64,000 bases of DNA from Thermohalobaculum sp951813525 (GCA_951813525.2 CATOTJ020000002.1:868001-932000); one strand, 5' to 3'. Counted from the first letter of the stretch, positions 43,995-52,901 are shown. The notes: a model not told the origin generated them from the sequence alone. Translations and numbers: made by a program.

Positions 43995-45277
43995 TATTCG
44001 TCGTCCCAGTCTGAACCGGCCCAACGAGCCTTATGGTGGAAGAAACGCTGGATCAGGAATAAGGCGCCCATCAGCAGGAAGACAACAAAGCCGATCCAAA
44101 GCCAGAAGGTCGATACAACGCCTTCCCACACGTCGATGGTAATCGCCCGTGCCGCCGGTTTGCTGCCATATTGTACGCCGCCTTCGGCCATCGCGATATT
44201 CACCGAATAGGTTCCTTCGGGCAAACGTAGATATAGCGACTGATCCTGGCTGCCTTCGCTCCACGATCCATCGTCATAGCCGTGGTAATATTCCAATCCC
44301 TGCTGAAACTCGGCAACGGCTTCATTCTTGCCGTCGGTGATTTCTCCCTCAATCCAGGCCCAGGAATTGTCGACATCCGCCGACAGGCGGACCTGCACCA
44401 GATGGGCCGGTTTGGTCACATCGAATGTGACTTTCAACGGCTTTGTGGCCCCGGCTTGGCCGGTTGCAATATGGCTGCCAAACGATCCGAACATCAGGGC
44501 CAGAACCAGGCAAAGCGCCGCGCAGGCAAAGGCAACATTCCGGGCCAATGCTGCATTGTCGGTCCGTTTGAACGGTGCAAGAGGGTGCGTCTCGGTCGGC
44601 TTGTCCAACGACTGGGGATCAATGCCGAAACTTTCGAATAATGTCGTTTGATCGGGCATTGTCGACACTTCGTATTCGATCTCGCGGCCGTTATCGATCA
44701 TTGCCAGCATCTCGTCCCCGCTCAAAAGCGAGACGACACCATTTGTGTCGCCCATTTTGGGGACGAAATTGAACTCGCCTTCTACGAACGTGATTTTAGG
44801 TTTGCCCGATGAGTAGTAGGTGAAATTCCGGCCATCGAGACGTGTCGTTGGACGGTTTTCAGAATTTTCAATCGTACCGCTGGATATGGTCGCAGGCTCG
44901 GGCACCTTGCGCATCTTTCGCGTAAAGATCCCGCGGCCATTTTCCCAGGTTAACCACCCATACCCGTGGGTCGGAGAGAAAACCTGATGATCGACCCAAT
45001 TCCATGATCTGCCGAAATGCGCCTCACGTTTTCCGATTGTGCCGATAATGATCAGCTTCACGCCGTCAATTTCGCCTTCCATCCCGATTTCGAACGGGGT
45101 GTTCGGTCGGCGCATGTCTTCGAATTGGCGCAAGACCTTGTAGTTGTCTTGCGTGTCCATCTCGGCGCCGCAATATCCGCAGACATGGGCGCGCACGCGC
45201 CCACCACCATGCACGTTCAGGCCAGCACCGCATTGCGTGCAGTTAATGCGGGTCGCGCCGCTGTCTTCGCCGCTCAT
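43994..45277 (-). CDS. DUF4178 membrane protein with N-terminal zinc ribbon
   Basis: Protein of 427 aa. A zinc ribbon (NCTQCGAG and HVCGYCGAEM, four Cys, about residues 12-40) leads into a DUF4178 domain (EIDGVKLIIIGTIGKREAHFGRSWNWVDHQVF and HGYGWLTWENGRG). One transmembrane helix follows near residues 248-268 (VAFACAALCLVLALMFGSF), then an extracytoplasmic-looking beta domain with YLRLPEGTYSVNIAMAEGG, and a second helix near 395-415. It overlaps the genes on both sides (ATGA at its start, TAATG at its stop). DUF4178 proteins are of unknown biochemistry. Confidence 0.85.
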   Translation of the reverse strand: MSGEDSGATRINCTQCGAGLNVHGGGRVRAHVCGYCGAEMDTQDNYKVLRQFEDMRRPNTPFEIGMEGEIDGVKLIIIGTIGKREAHFGRSWNWVDHQVFSPTHGYGWLTWENGRGIFTRKMRKVPEPATISSGTIENSENRPTTRLDGRNFTYYSSGKPKITFVEGEFNFVPKMGDTNGVVSLLSGDEMLAMIDNGREIEYEVSTMPDQTTLFESFGIDPQSLDKPTETHPLAPFKRTDNAALARNVAFACAALCLVLALMFGSFGSHIATGQAGATKPLKVTFDVTKPAHLVQVRLSADVDNSWAWIEGEITDGKNEAVAEFQQGLEYYHGYDDGSWSEGSQDQSLYLRLPEGTYSVNIAMAEGGVQYGSKPAARAITIDVWEGVVSTFWLWIGFVVFLLMGALFLIQRFFHHKARWAGSDWDDE

Positions 45278-45879
45278 GTCGGTACCGCCTTGACTTTCCA
45301 GGGGTCGACCCAACGGCCAAAGAACCAGGCGCTTTGATCTTCCCACTGCTCAAGCGTGACGATTTCGCCGCTTGGCCCGGCCAGATCGAAATAAAGGTGC
45401 TTTTCGCCGACTTCCAGCAATTCGGGAAACTCGCCGCGCACCGCCAGACATTCGGCGGTTTCCGCTTCGGTCACGCGATAGTTAATGCCTTCGATCTTTG
45501 TCTCGGCGCCAAGCTGCGCGTCGAAGTCTTGCGGCGTGTTTTCGGCGGGCACCGGACGTTCAATCGCAACATCGCCCTCGTCGACGCTGACCCAGATCAT
45601 TCCATTCTGCGTCTCGCACCAGAATTCGTCCCACCAGCCGCGGCCATAACTGAAGCGGGCATGCCCCAGCGGCGTCATCTGCCGGCCTTCGATCTTCACG
45701 GCCTCACCAATTTTGAACAAGGTTGGCACGTCCAGCATGACGCCCTGCTTACCTGCCAATTTGAAGGCGTCGTCCTCGAAAACCTGGGTCGTATCGCAAT
45801 AGGCACATGCGACGACGCGCGTCGCAATGTTCCGGCGTTCGATCTCGGCACCGCAGTTCGCACAGTTCGCAGTTGTCAC
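45274..45879 (-). CDS. DUF4178 protein with N-terminal zinc ribbon, soluble
   Basis: Protein of 201 aa, first gene of the operon. The zinc ribbon is NCANCGAEIERRN plus ACAYCDTTQVF (two CxxC). The DUF4178 core follows: GEAVKIEGRQMTPLGHARFSYGRGWWDEFWCETQNGMIWVSVDEGD, and a second repeat-like strand set ending with YFDLAGPSGEIVTLEQWED. No membrane segment is seen. A GTG start at 45879 after GGAAGAAG is preferred to a TTG at 45912. Its stop overlaps the longer DUF4178 gene, so the pair is translationally coupled. Confidence 0.82.
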   Translation of the reverse strand: MTTANCANCGAEIERRNIATRVVACAYCDTTQVFEDDAFKLAGKQGVMLDVPTLFKIGEAVKIEGRQMTPLGHARFSYGRGWWDEFWCETQNGMIWVSVDEGDVAIERPVPAENTPQDFDAQLGAETKIEGINYRVTEAETAECLAVRGEFPELLEVGEKHLYFDLAGPSGEIVTLEQWEDQSAWFFGRWVDPWKVKAVPT

Positions 45880-45999
45880 AGAGGTTCTTCTTCCATCAGC
45901 TCCCGTGACCAATCATACCGGCGGCGGGCTGGGTTTCGCAAGCAAGATCAACACGATCTGGTAACGCCGGGCGAAGGCGGCCACGGTGCCACGTCGAAC

Positions 46000-46518
46000 T
46001 CAGCCAGGATACCGCCATGGTGCCGATGGTTGTTTGGCAGCGTCGTCCAGCGTCCATAATGCGATAGCGATCCCGTCGCCAGCGGGGCTGGTGATCAGCC
46101 GGACGCGGCTTCCGATCCCGACCTTGGCCACCAGATCCGGAGGTGCCAATCGGCCATCCGACGTTGCCAGATTGCCCATGATCCGCAAACCGTCATCTTT
46201 TGTCGGCTGACCTTTTTGTGTGTCCAGTTCAACCATCAAGACCAAGTAAGGGACATGCTGCGCAAAAGCCGGTTGGATGGCATGGTGCACCTCGGTGTAC
46301 GAATAGACAGTGCCACGCGCCGCGACCGGGTCCCAGCTGCAATCAGGATGACCGCAGAACGGACAGCGCGTTGTTGGCGGATATCGCAGCAAGCCATCGG
46401 CGGCGCACCGCTGCAACCTCAATTCGCCGCGCGAGAGATGATCGAAATAGGCGCGATTTTCATGATCGACATCGGTGATCAGCAGATCCATGCCCAGGTG
46501 AATTCCAGCGATCGGCAT
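46000..46518 (-). CDS. DUF35 zinc-ribbon/OB-fold protein, partner of the thiolase-fold protein
   Basis: A 172-aa protein with the rubredoxin-like zinc ribbon (Cys38, and RCPFCGHPDC with Cys52, Cys55 and Cys60) and a following OB-fold (GTVYSYTEVHHAIQPAFAQHVPYLVLMVELD; GIGSRVRLI). DUF35 proteins act as acyl-CoA-binding partners of thiolase-fold enzymes, as in the Ltp2-ChsH2 aldolase of steroid side-chain breakdown. Its start is 2 bases after the stop of the thiolase-like gene. A shorter start at about residue 10 (MDLLITDV) is possible. Confidence 0.92.
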   Translation of the reverse strand: MPIAGIHLGMDLLITDVDHENRAYFDHLSRGELRLQRCAADGLLRYPPTTRCPFCGHPDCSWDPVAARGTVYSYTEVHHAIQPAFAQHVPYLVLMVELDTQKGQPTKDDGLRIMGNLATSDGRLAPPDLVAKVGIGSRVRLITSPAGDGIAIALWTLDDAAKQPSAPWRYPG

Positions 46519-46520
46519 AC

Positions 46521-47768
46521 TTACCCCCGAACCATGACCAGAGCGGATCCATAACCCGGGGTGCCCCAGCCCAGATTGGCAGTGACACCGACATCGCGGA
46601 CTTGGCGGCAGCCGCCTTCGCGGTAATCATGGGTGTGCTGACGGCGCCCGTCGGGTCCAACCGGGCAGCTGTCATCAACATCGCCGCGCAATTGGCGGAC
46701 ATTTTCGACCACCATTGCGATCCCGTGGGTGTAGCCTTCGCAAAGATGACCGCCCGAAGTGTTGTTCGGGCGCTTGCCGCCCAATCGCGTAATCCCCGAA
46801 GAGACATAATCGCCGCCTGCGCCCTTTTCGCAGAAGCCATAGTCTTCAAGCTGGATCAAAGTGGTGAAGGTAAAGGCGTCATACGAGCCGGTTACGTCCA
46901 CATCCTCGGGGCCCAGTCCCGCATTCGGCCATAGAATGTTTTTGGCATAATGCGCGGCGGCGCGCGCAATTGGACCTTGCTGCGAATGCATATCCGCGCG
47001 CGGCTTGCAAACGCGTCCGGCGACCGACTGGATCAGGGCAGGGCGGTGGCGAAGATCGCGGGCGCGCTCCTTTGACGTGATGATGATGGCGGTCGCATTA
47101 TCCGATTCGACACAGCAATCCAGCAGGTGCAGGGGTTTGCAAATAATGCGGCTGGCCAGCACATTGTCGACCGTCACGCGATTGCGATAAAGGGCCTTGG
47201 GGTTGTTCGAGGCGTTTTCCGAGTGGACAACCTTGACCATCGCGGCCTGTTCGGGGGTCGTGCCGTATTCGTACATGTGACGCATAAACGTCGGCGCAAA
47301 CCACTGGCCGGGGCTCATCCAGCCATGCGCGCGCATGTGCAATGCATCCCCCACGATTGGAGCCGCTGCCGCGGCACCGGTGCCGCCGATCCTGTTTGCC
47401 GAATATCCATTCATTGACCGGAAAATGGCGACGGTGTTGCACATGCCGGCTTCGATGACGCCGATAGCGATTCCGACCAACGCCTCCGTCGAAGACCCCC
47501 CGCCATTAACGTCCATAAAAAAATTCGGACGGATGCCGAGATCGCCTGCGACGAAATTCGACGGTGTCGAATCTCCCATCGAATAGGACAGCATCCCGTC
47601 GACATCGGTTGCGTCCAGACCTGCATCGGCCATCGCATTGGCGATCGCGGTGGAGGCCATGGCGCGGGTGGATCGCCCGCCCCCACGGCTATAGCTCGTC
47701 TCCCCGACGCCGACGATGGCATATTTCCCGGCGAGATATTTACCGGTGTTCGCGTCGATCTCGTCCAT
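46521..47768 (-). CDS. Thiolase-fold lipid-transfer/acetyl-CoA acetyltransferase-like protein without the catalytic Cys
   Basis: Protein of 415 aa of the SCP2-thiolase branch: KYAIVGVGETSYSR at the N-terminus, YDAFTFTTLIQLEDYGFCEKG, and NTSGGHLCEGYTHGIAMVVENVRQLRG. At the position of the usual nucleophile Cys the sequence reads VNGGGSSTEAL (87-97), with no Cys, so ordinary thiolysis is unlikely. In Ltp2-type aldolases, which pair with a DUF35 protein as here, catalysis uses Tyr residues. A retro-aldol or acyl-binding role is therefore more likely. The start at 47768 drops a short upstream extension. Confidence 0.88.
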   Translation of the reverse strand: MDEIDANTGKYLAGKYAIVGVGETSYSRGGGRSTRAMASTAIANAMADAGLDATDVDGMLSYSMGDSTPSNFVAGDLGIRPNFFMDVNGGGSSTEALVGIAIGVIEAGMCNTVAIFRSMNGYSANRIGGTGAAAAAPIVGDALHMRAHGWMSPGQWFAPTFMRHMYEYGTTPEQAAMVKVVHSENASNNPKALYRNRVTVDNVLASRIICKPLHLLDCCVESDNATAIIITSKERARDLRHRPALIQSVAGRVCKPRADMHSQQGPIARAAAHYAKNILWPNAGLGPEDVDVTGSYDAFTFTTLIQLEDYGFCEKGAGGDYVSSGITRLGGKRPNNTSGGHLCEGYTHGIAMVVENVRQLRGDVDDSCPVGPDGRRQHTHDYREGGCRQVRDVGVTANLGWGTPGYGSALVMVRG

Positions 47769-48024
47769 ATTTTGTCCTGCGCTGCGTATCGGGCGCATCA
47801 GACTGGGCGGTCATGATGTGGTCAAGTCCAGGGGCGATGGCAAACCGCTTGGAACGATGAATAATCAAGAGAGTGCAAAGGCTGACCTTGGACCGGCGCA
47901 TTCGTCAAAACGCGACTGGCCCCGCCATATCACTGAGAAGACGCGATTTCTCGGGTTCGGTCCGCGGACCTGCAATTGGTAGTCTCGACACCAGTTTCGA
48001 AGGAACCTTTGGCTTTAATTGCGG

Positions 48025-48705
48025 TCAGCCATCCGTCGCAGTGTTGTTCTGTACTCGGCCAATCGTCTCCGGTGCGACAGCCCGGCCATCGGCAAGGTCG
48101 ACCACGACGCCGTCCGGCGTGCCACGTATCGCGGTCACGGTGGTCAGAACTTCGCCTGGCGTCTCGATCGTACCGTTGTCGCCCGTTACCTTGAGTGTCA
48201 GTGACAGGTTTTGCGGCGCGACAGCGATCCCTTCTCCGTCCCGGCCATCCCAGGTGGCAAGTCCGTTATTATCGGGAAAGACAGCAAGCCGGCGCACGAT
48301 CCTACCTTCCGGCGTCGCGATGACCGCCTCGACCGAATCGCCTGCAGTCAGGTCCGGAGCAACAAATTGCACAGCTGCCCCGGTTGCCCGGAACTGGCCA
48401 TCGGTGACTGAAATCGATTGTCCGATCCATTGCGACAGGCTGCTGATCGCGGTCCCGGCAACCGTCAGATTGAGTGCGTCTACACGGTCGTTGACACCGA
48501 TCAGTTGTTCGACCGACGAGAAGGTGGCGAGCTGCGCGACAAATTCTGTGCCGTCCATCGGCGACAGCGGATCCTGATTTCTCAACTGTGCTGTCAGCAG
48601 CGTCAGGAACGTGTCGAAGTCGCCGGTGGCGGTCGCAATCGCATCACCTTTTGGTTTGCTGGCGATCGGAGAAGACAGAATGGGTGCAGGGGCTTCGATG
48701 ATCAT
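48025..48705 (-). CDS. flgD: Flagellar hook capping protein FlgD
   Basis: Scaffold at the tip of the growing flagellar hook, secreted by the flagellar export system. The 226-aa protein has the conserved N-terminal export/capping region DFDTFLTLLTAQLRNQDPLSPMDGTEFVAQLATFSSVEQ (about residues 28-68), followed by the FlgD Ig-like/tudor domain (IVRRLAVFPDNNGLATWDGRDGEG). It lies 9 bases after the fliK-like gene on the same strand. Confidence 0.95.
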   Translation of the reverse strand: MIIEAPAPILSSPIASKPKGDAIATATGDFDTFLTLLTAQLRNQDPLSPMDGTEFVAQLATFSSVEQLIGVNDRVDALNLTVAGTAISSLSQWIGQSISVTDGQFRATGAAVQFVAPDLTAGDSVEAVIATPEGRIVRRLAVFPDNNGLATWDGRDGEGIAVAPQNLSLTLKVTGDNGTIETPGEVLTTVTAIRGTPDGVVVDLADGRAVAPETIGRVQNNTATDG

Positions 48706-48714
48706 TCGGGCCTC

Positions 48715-50382
48715 CTAAAGGCGGATGTCGACCCGGCCGGGGCCGAGTTGGGGCTGCGCCATGTGGCGTGGGGATGTGCGGTGACTTTCGGCATCGGTCT
48801 CGGTCGATCGCTGGCCATCATCGAACATGAGATCGTCACCGCGACCAGATTGATCGTCACTGAATGAAAGGTCGACATCATCGAAACCGGCCTGGCGAAA
48901 CTGTTGATCCAACAAGTCCAGATGTCGCCTGATCAGATCGTTCGTTCCCTGGCGGTCGGCGGTGATCGTGGCCTTCAAGCTTTGATCGGCGAGTTCGATC
49001 AGAACCTCGAGCCTGCCAAGTTCCGGCGGGTCCAGCACTAGCTCAATTCGCCCCGGTGCGGTGCCGGGAACGATGGCTGCCGTGATCTGTTGCACGACGG
49101 CGCGGTCGGCTGGCGCCGTCTGTGGGGGCGTGCCGGGAGACGTCTGCACAGACGAAGGCGCTGATGAGACGGCTGAACTTACAGGCGCCTCGCCCAGTTG
49201 CGAAGCCGCAAGCGATCCGTAGGCTCCGGCGCCGTGCGGTCGGGTTGCCGGGGTCGTTGCGGCCAGATCGGAGAGGTTGGCGGACACGGGTTTTGCAGTT
49301 GCCAATTTCTCCGGCATCGGGACTTCGGTGTCCGTCGGCATTGCCGCGAGTTTTCCTTCCGCCACGGACTGGCGCAAAGACGCGCGTTCGACACGCCGGA
49401 CAGCATCCGAAAGATCGCGAGAACGCTGATCAATGACTGCGGTTGCAGCGACAATCTGATTGGGCGAGATCGATTGTGCTGGCTCGCCTCCAGCCGGTGC
49501 TGCCTGCGACGGGGTCGTCGGCACCACTTTTTCTTGACCAGCAGCAGCGCCCGTCTGCAAATTTGAGATTGGCGGCGGCGATTGCGCGGCTTTACCTGGC
49601 GACGTTTGCGCGGACGCTATGCCTTTCAATGCGTCTGAGCTGTCGGCAACAGTGGTCCGTCCGACGGCATCGGAGGTTTCCGCGGTCTGCGATGTGATTG
49701 TAACGGCGCCGCGCGCCACCAATGCAGCAGATGCCGTCGGCACCGCAGCAGGCATCGTTGCGCCGACTTTCGTTTCCGTTGCGACCAAAGGTTCGACCAG
49801 CCCAATCGAATTTATCGGTGCGGTTGGGCGACTTGCGTTGTTGTTCTGCTCGACAGTTTGTCCAGATGCGATCGTGACACCGGAACGATCGGCGCTGAAA
49901 GGCTTTGATTCGGCGGCAGATCGAGCGGCTTGATCGGCCACTGCGGCGACGATCGCGCTGGCCGTCACCGTTGGCCCTGCTGGTCCGGCAGATCGAGCAT
50001 CGAGCGCCGAGCCTAACCGATGTTCACTGCTTTCAGGTGCATCGGTTACGCCAGCGTCAATCGATGTACCACCGCCGGATACTTCACCTTCAATTCCGTC
50101 CGTTACCAGGACTTCAGCGGTGAATTGAGGAAAGACGTCTGAGGAAATTTCCGCGCGGCCGGTCGCACCTTGCCCTGCAATCCGACCAGTGGCTGACAAA
50201 TCATTGCCAGCCGACGCAGCGGTGTTCGTCTGTGCGTCACCCTCCCGCTCGCCTTCTTGTGCTGCCGCAAGAGAAAATCCGTCCGTGTCTTTGTTCGATC
50301 TGCCGTCCCGGTCAGTTTGCATGGATGCTTTGCGACCGGCAGCGGATGCGGTCGACAGGGCGGTCAGGTCAAGGAGATTCAT
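48715..50382 (-). CDS. fliK: Flagellar hook-length control protein FliK
   Basis: Molecular ruler that sets hook length and triggers the export switch. The 555-aa protein has a long, low-complexity Ala/Thr/Ser-rich N-terminal part, as expected for a ruler. The C-terminal Flg_hook domain (about residues 430-510) reads PGRIELVLDPPELGRLEVLIELADQSLKATITADRQGTNDLIRRHLDLLDQQFRQAGFDDVDLSFS. The tail after it is polar. It is divergent from the flgJ-like gene across 108 bases and heads fliK-flgD. A GGAG site precedes the ATG at 50382. Confidence 0.92.
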   Translation of the reverse strand: MNLLDLTALSTASAAGRKASMQTDRDGRSNKDTDGFSLAAAQEGEREGDAQTNTAASAGNDLSATGRIAGQGATGRAEISSDVFPQFTAEVLVTDGIEGEVSGGGTSIDAGVTDAPESSEHRLGSALDARSAGPAGPTVTASAIVAAVADQAARSAAESKPFSADRSGVTIASGQTVEQNNNASRPTAPINSIGLVEPLVATETKVGATMPAAVPTASAALVARGAVTITSQTAETSDAVGRTTVADSSDALKGIASAQTSPGKAAQSPPPISNLQTGAAAGQEKVVPTTPSQAAPAGGEPAQSISPNQIVAATAVIDQRSRDLSDAVRRVERASLRQSVAEGKLAAMPTDTEVPMPEKLATAKPVSANLSDLAATTPATRPHGAGAYGSLAASQLGEAPVSSAVSSAPSSVQTSPGTPPQTAPADRAVVQQITAAIVPGTAPGRIELVLDPPELGRLEVLIELADQSLKATITADRQGTNDLIRRHLDLLDQQFRQAGFDDVDLSFSDDQSGRGDDLMFDDGQRSTETDAESHRTSPRHMAQPQLGPGRVDIRL

Positions 50383-50490
50383 ATCGGGTTCGGTCCTTTC
50401 TGGCGTCGGGAGGAATGTAGCTGCGATGCCTTACCGAATGTTTACGACGATATGGTCAATTGGCCGTTCAAACGAACGGAGAACCCGACA

Positions 50491-50778
50491 ATGGAAATTA
50501 CGAATGCGCTGCTGGAGCCAAGGCGCGTGGGCGATAGACCCATGGCGCCTCAGATGGATCGTGCCCGCTATGCAGCGCGGGAATTCGAGACGGTGTTTTT
50601 GACAGAGATGTTGAAACATGCAGGCGTCGGCAAGATGCCGGAAGGGTTCAATGGCGGCCCGGGTGAGGCCGCGTTTACCGACCTGCTGACCCGGGAATAC
50701 GCGGGAGAGATCGCCCGTTCAGGCAGTCTCGGATTGGCAGATTCAGTAATGAAAGCATTACAGGAGCGGTTGAAATGA
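50491..50778 (+). CDS. FlgJ-like rod-binding protein (N-terminal domain only)
   Basis: A 95-aa protein containing only the rod-binding domain: AAREFETVFLTEMLKHAG and a LLTREYAGEIARSGSLGLADSVMKAL helix. It lacks the muramidase domain of enterobacterial FlgJ, as is usual in alphaproteobacteria, so rod assembly would use a separate peptidoglycan hydrolase. The ATG at 50491 was chosen because the upstream frame overlaps fliK on the other strand. Its stop overlaps the next gene by ATGA. Confidence 0.87.
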   Translation: MEITNALLEPRRVGDRPMAPQMDRARYAAREFETVFLTEMLKHAGVGKMPEGFNGGPGEAAFTDLLTREYAGEIARSGSLGLADSVMKALQERLK

Positions 50779-51176
50779 CTGTCGGGACATCTTCCGCGCA
50801 AGGGACGCTGGATCCATTGCTGACCCACATCCAGACGGCAATGGAGGTGCTGCACGAAGAACGCCGTGCCCTGATGCGCGGGGCGTTCGACAAAATCGCA
50901 CAGATTACGGAACGCAAGAACGAGATGCTGGCGTTGTTGGAGGCAGCCATTCAAAGCACGCCGCGGACCCGTAAGGCGATCCTGGCGCTCAGCCGGCTGA
51001 TCGCTGACAGTCGGCGAAACGAGGCGATTCTGGCAGCGGCACGCGAAGGGCTGATGCAAGCGCGTCGGCGAATCGCCGCGATCTCGCGCGCGCAAAAAGG
51101 GGTTGTCGCCTATCAGGAGGATGGTTCGCTGATCAGTTGCGAGGCAGACAGCGCCGCGACCGATAGATCTGCATGA
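50775..51176 (+). CDS. FlgN-like flagellar export chaperone candidate
   Basis: Small (133 aa) almost entirely helical protein: LDPLLTHIQTAMEVLHEERRALMRGAFDKIAQITERKNEMLALLEAAI resembles the FlgN fold, a chaperone for hook-associated proteins. The C-terminal half has more helices with many Arg residues. The match is to the FlgN pattern (short, helical, next to a rod protein), not to clear catalytic motifs. It is coupled to the flgJ-like gene (ATGA) and followed by a 328-base leader before flagellin. Confidence 0.7.
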   Translation: MTVGTSSAQGTLDPLLTHIQTAMEVLHEERRALMRGAFDKIAQITERKNEMLALLEAAIQSTPRTRKAILALSRLIADSRRNEAILAAAREGLMQARRRIAAISRAQKGVVAYQEDGSLISCEADSAATDRSA

Positions 51177-51504
51177 TGTCGATCAGTGGCAGATGGAAAT
51201 TGACCCGGCAACACGATCAACGGTGCGGGCATCACTGCAACAAGGTTTATGCGATCTGAACAGCCGCAAACTACGTTAAATCCCCGATACTTTGCCGCTG
51301 TGATCGGCCACGATTTTACCCACTGATAACGGTTCGCTGCTTTGATTGTTGTCACGGGCGCTTCGGTGTCCGCCCCGGTCCGAAAGGGCCGGGCTGCTGT
51401 CAGAAGACACGTTCCCGTCCGGCAACAGCCGGAACGATTGTCCCGCTTCCTGTGGGACCAACCAATCGCGGCGTCGAAGCGCTGCAAATGAAAGGAATGA
51501 TGTC
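51177..51504 (+). other. Flagellin upstream region with two stem-loops
   Basis: Gene-free stretch of 328 bases. It holds a hairpin at 51374-51393 (CCCGGTCC-GAAA-GGGCCGGG, 8 bp with one G-U pair and a GNRA-type loop) and a second at 51418-51433 (TCCGGC-AACA-GCCGGA). A weaker third (TCCC/GGGA) lies at 51441-51457. These lie 50-130 bases before the flagellin start, so probably within its untranslated leader. No confident sigma-54 or other promoter was identified. Confidence 0.6.
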
Positions 51505-52821
51505 ATGGCCGCAAGCGTTCTTACGAACTCATCGGCAATGGTCGCTCTGCAGACTCTGCGTACGACCAACCGGACTCTGGAGACGGTGAACAACCAAATC
51601 TCCACCGGTAAGAAGATCGCCTCGGCGAAAGACGGTGCAGCCGTTTTCGCGATCTCGAAAGTTATGGAATCTGATGTCGCCGGCTTCAAGGCTGTCAGCG
51701 ATTCGCTTAGCCTTGGTTCGGCAACGGTTTCGGTCGCGGCCAATGCAACCAACGCGTTGAACGATCTGCTGAACGAGATCAAGGGCAAGGTCGTTGGGGC
51801 GAATGAAAGCAACGTCGACCGTTCCAAGCTGAACGACGAGTTGGGGTCGCTGCGCGATCAAATCTCGAGCATCGTCAGCGCCGCTCAGTTCAATGGTTTG
51901 AACTTGCTGTCGAACACCGATGTTGTGGAAAGTGGCGCAACCGTTAGCTACGCGAACATCGCCCTGAATACGGGCAGTGCTGATGTTGATGTTCTGTCTT
52001 CGCTTGATCGCTCGTCGGGCGGCTCCGTCTCGACATCACAGATTTCGGTGACGAAACAGGATCTCGGCACTCAGACCGGCGCAGCCGGTGGTCTGACCCT
52101 GGCGGCCGCGGCGATCACGGCAGCCGGTACGGCGACGGCCCTCGGTGCGGCCAACGCCACCTACACCATCAATGGTGAACAGGCGACGGCAGGCCGGACC
52201 GCAGATGTAATGGCTGGTGACGGCTATTCGTTTGACATGACAACCTTTGTCGGCAGCAACACGACTGCGACCGGCTCGGTTATCTATGTTGCCCGCGACG
52301 GCGATACTGAAGCGGATATTGCTGCTGCTTTGACGGATCGTATCAACTTTGAACTTGCCGATCAGGGTGCTGGCCTGGCCGACGACTTCACGGTTTCCGT
52401 CAGCAGCAACGTCATCACAGTGACGAACAACACTGCGACGGCGCTGGGCGCTTCGGCAGCCGGTGACATGACGTTGACGGGCGGTGGTACGGTTTCCGGT
52501 GGCCTAGAGCTGCTTGGTGAAATCGATATCTCGACTGAAGATGGCGCCGCTGCCGGACTGGCTGCGATCGAAGGTCTGATTCAGTCGACGATCGACTCGC
52601 AAGCCGCTCTCGGTACCGCTCAGAAGCGCGTCGATCTGCAGAACGACTTTATGTCGACCCTGATCGATAGCTTCAAAGAGGGTATCGGCGCCCTTGTTGA
52701 TGCTGATCTGGAAGAAGCGTCTGCCCGACTGCAGGCGGTTCAGGTCCAGCAGCAGCTGGGTATCCAGGCACTGTCAATTGCGAACCAGGCTCCGCAGAAC
52801 ATCCTGGCCCTGTTCCGTTAA
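51505..52821 (+). CDS. fliC: Flagellin
   Basis: Filament subunit of 438 aa. The conserved N-terminal D0/D1 region (about residues 1-140) reads MAASVLTNSSAMVALQTL, then TNRTLETVNNQISTGKKIASAKDGAAVFAISKVMESD and QISSIVSAAQFNGLNLLSN. The C-terminal part (about 365-438) reads RVDLQNDFMSTLIDSFKEGIGALVDADLEEASARLQAVQVQQQLGIQAL. The central Ala/Thr/Gly-rich domain is variable, as expected. AAAGGAATG precedes the start. A terminator follows, and flaF-flbT are downstream. Confidence 0.97.
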   Translation: MAASVLTNSSAMVALQTLRTTNRTLETVNNQISTGKKIASAKDGAAVFAISKVMESDVAGFKAVSDSLSLGSATVSVAANATNALNDLLNEIKGKVVGANESNVDRSKLNDELGSLRDQISSIVSAAQFNGLNLLSNTDVVESGATVSYANIALNTGSADVDVLSSLDRSSGGSVSTSQISVTKQDLGTQTGAAGGLTLAAAAITAAGTATALGAANATYTINGEQATAGRTADVMAGDGYSFDMTTFVGSNTTATGSVIYVARDGDTEADIAAALTDRINFELADQGAGLADDFTVSVSSNVITVTNNTATALGASAAGDMTLTGGGTVSGGLELLGEIDISTEDGAAAGLAAIEGLIQSTIDSQAALGTAQKRVDLQNDFMSTLIDSFKEGIGALVDADLEEASARLQAVQVQQQLGIQALSIANQAPQNILALFR

Positions 52822-52829
52822 TCGACCCG

Positions 52830-52861
52830 GGCCGGAGCGGTATTCCGCTCCGGCCTATTTC
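52830..52861 (+). terminator. Terminator after flagellin
   Basis: An 11-bp GC-rich stem (GGCCGGAGCGG / CCGCTCCGGCC, loop TATT) at 52830-52855 is followed by a short T tract (TATTTCT). It separates flagellin from flaF, 41 bases further on, so flagellin may be expressed at a different level from flaF-flbT. Confidence 0.82.
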
Positions 52862-52901
52862 TACATAGTGCCCGCGGTCCATTGACAAACTAGGTGACAG
52901 A

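Noticed and set aside
51187..51204. Sigma-54-like sequence (TGGCAG...TTGA) before flagellin
   Set aside because: The spacing between GG and the second element is two bases too long and the GC of the -12 element is missing.
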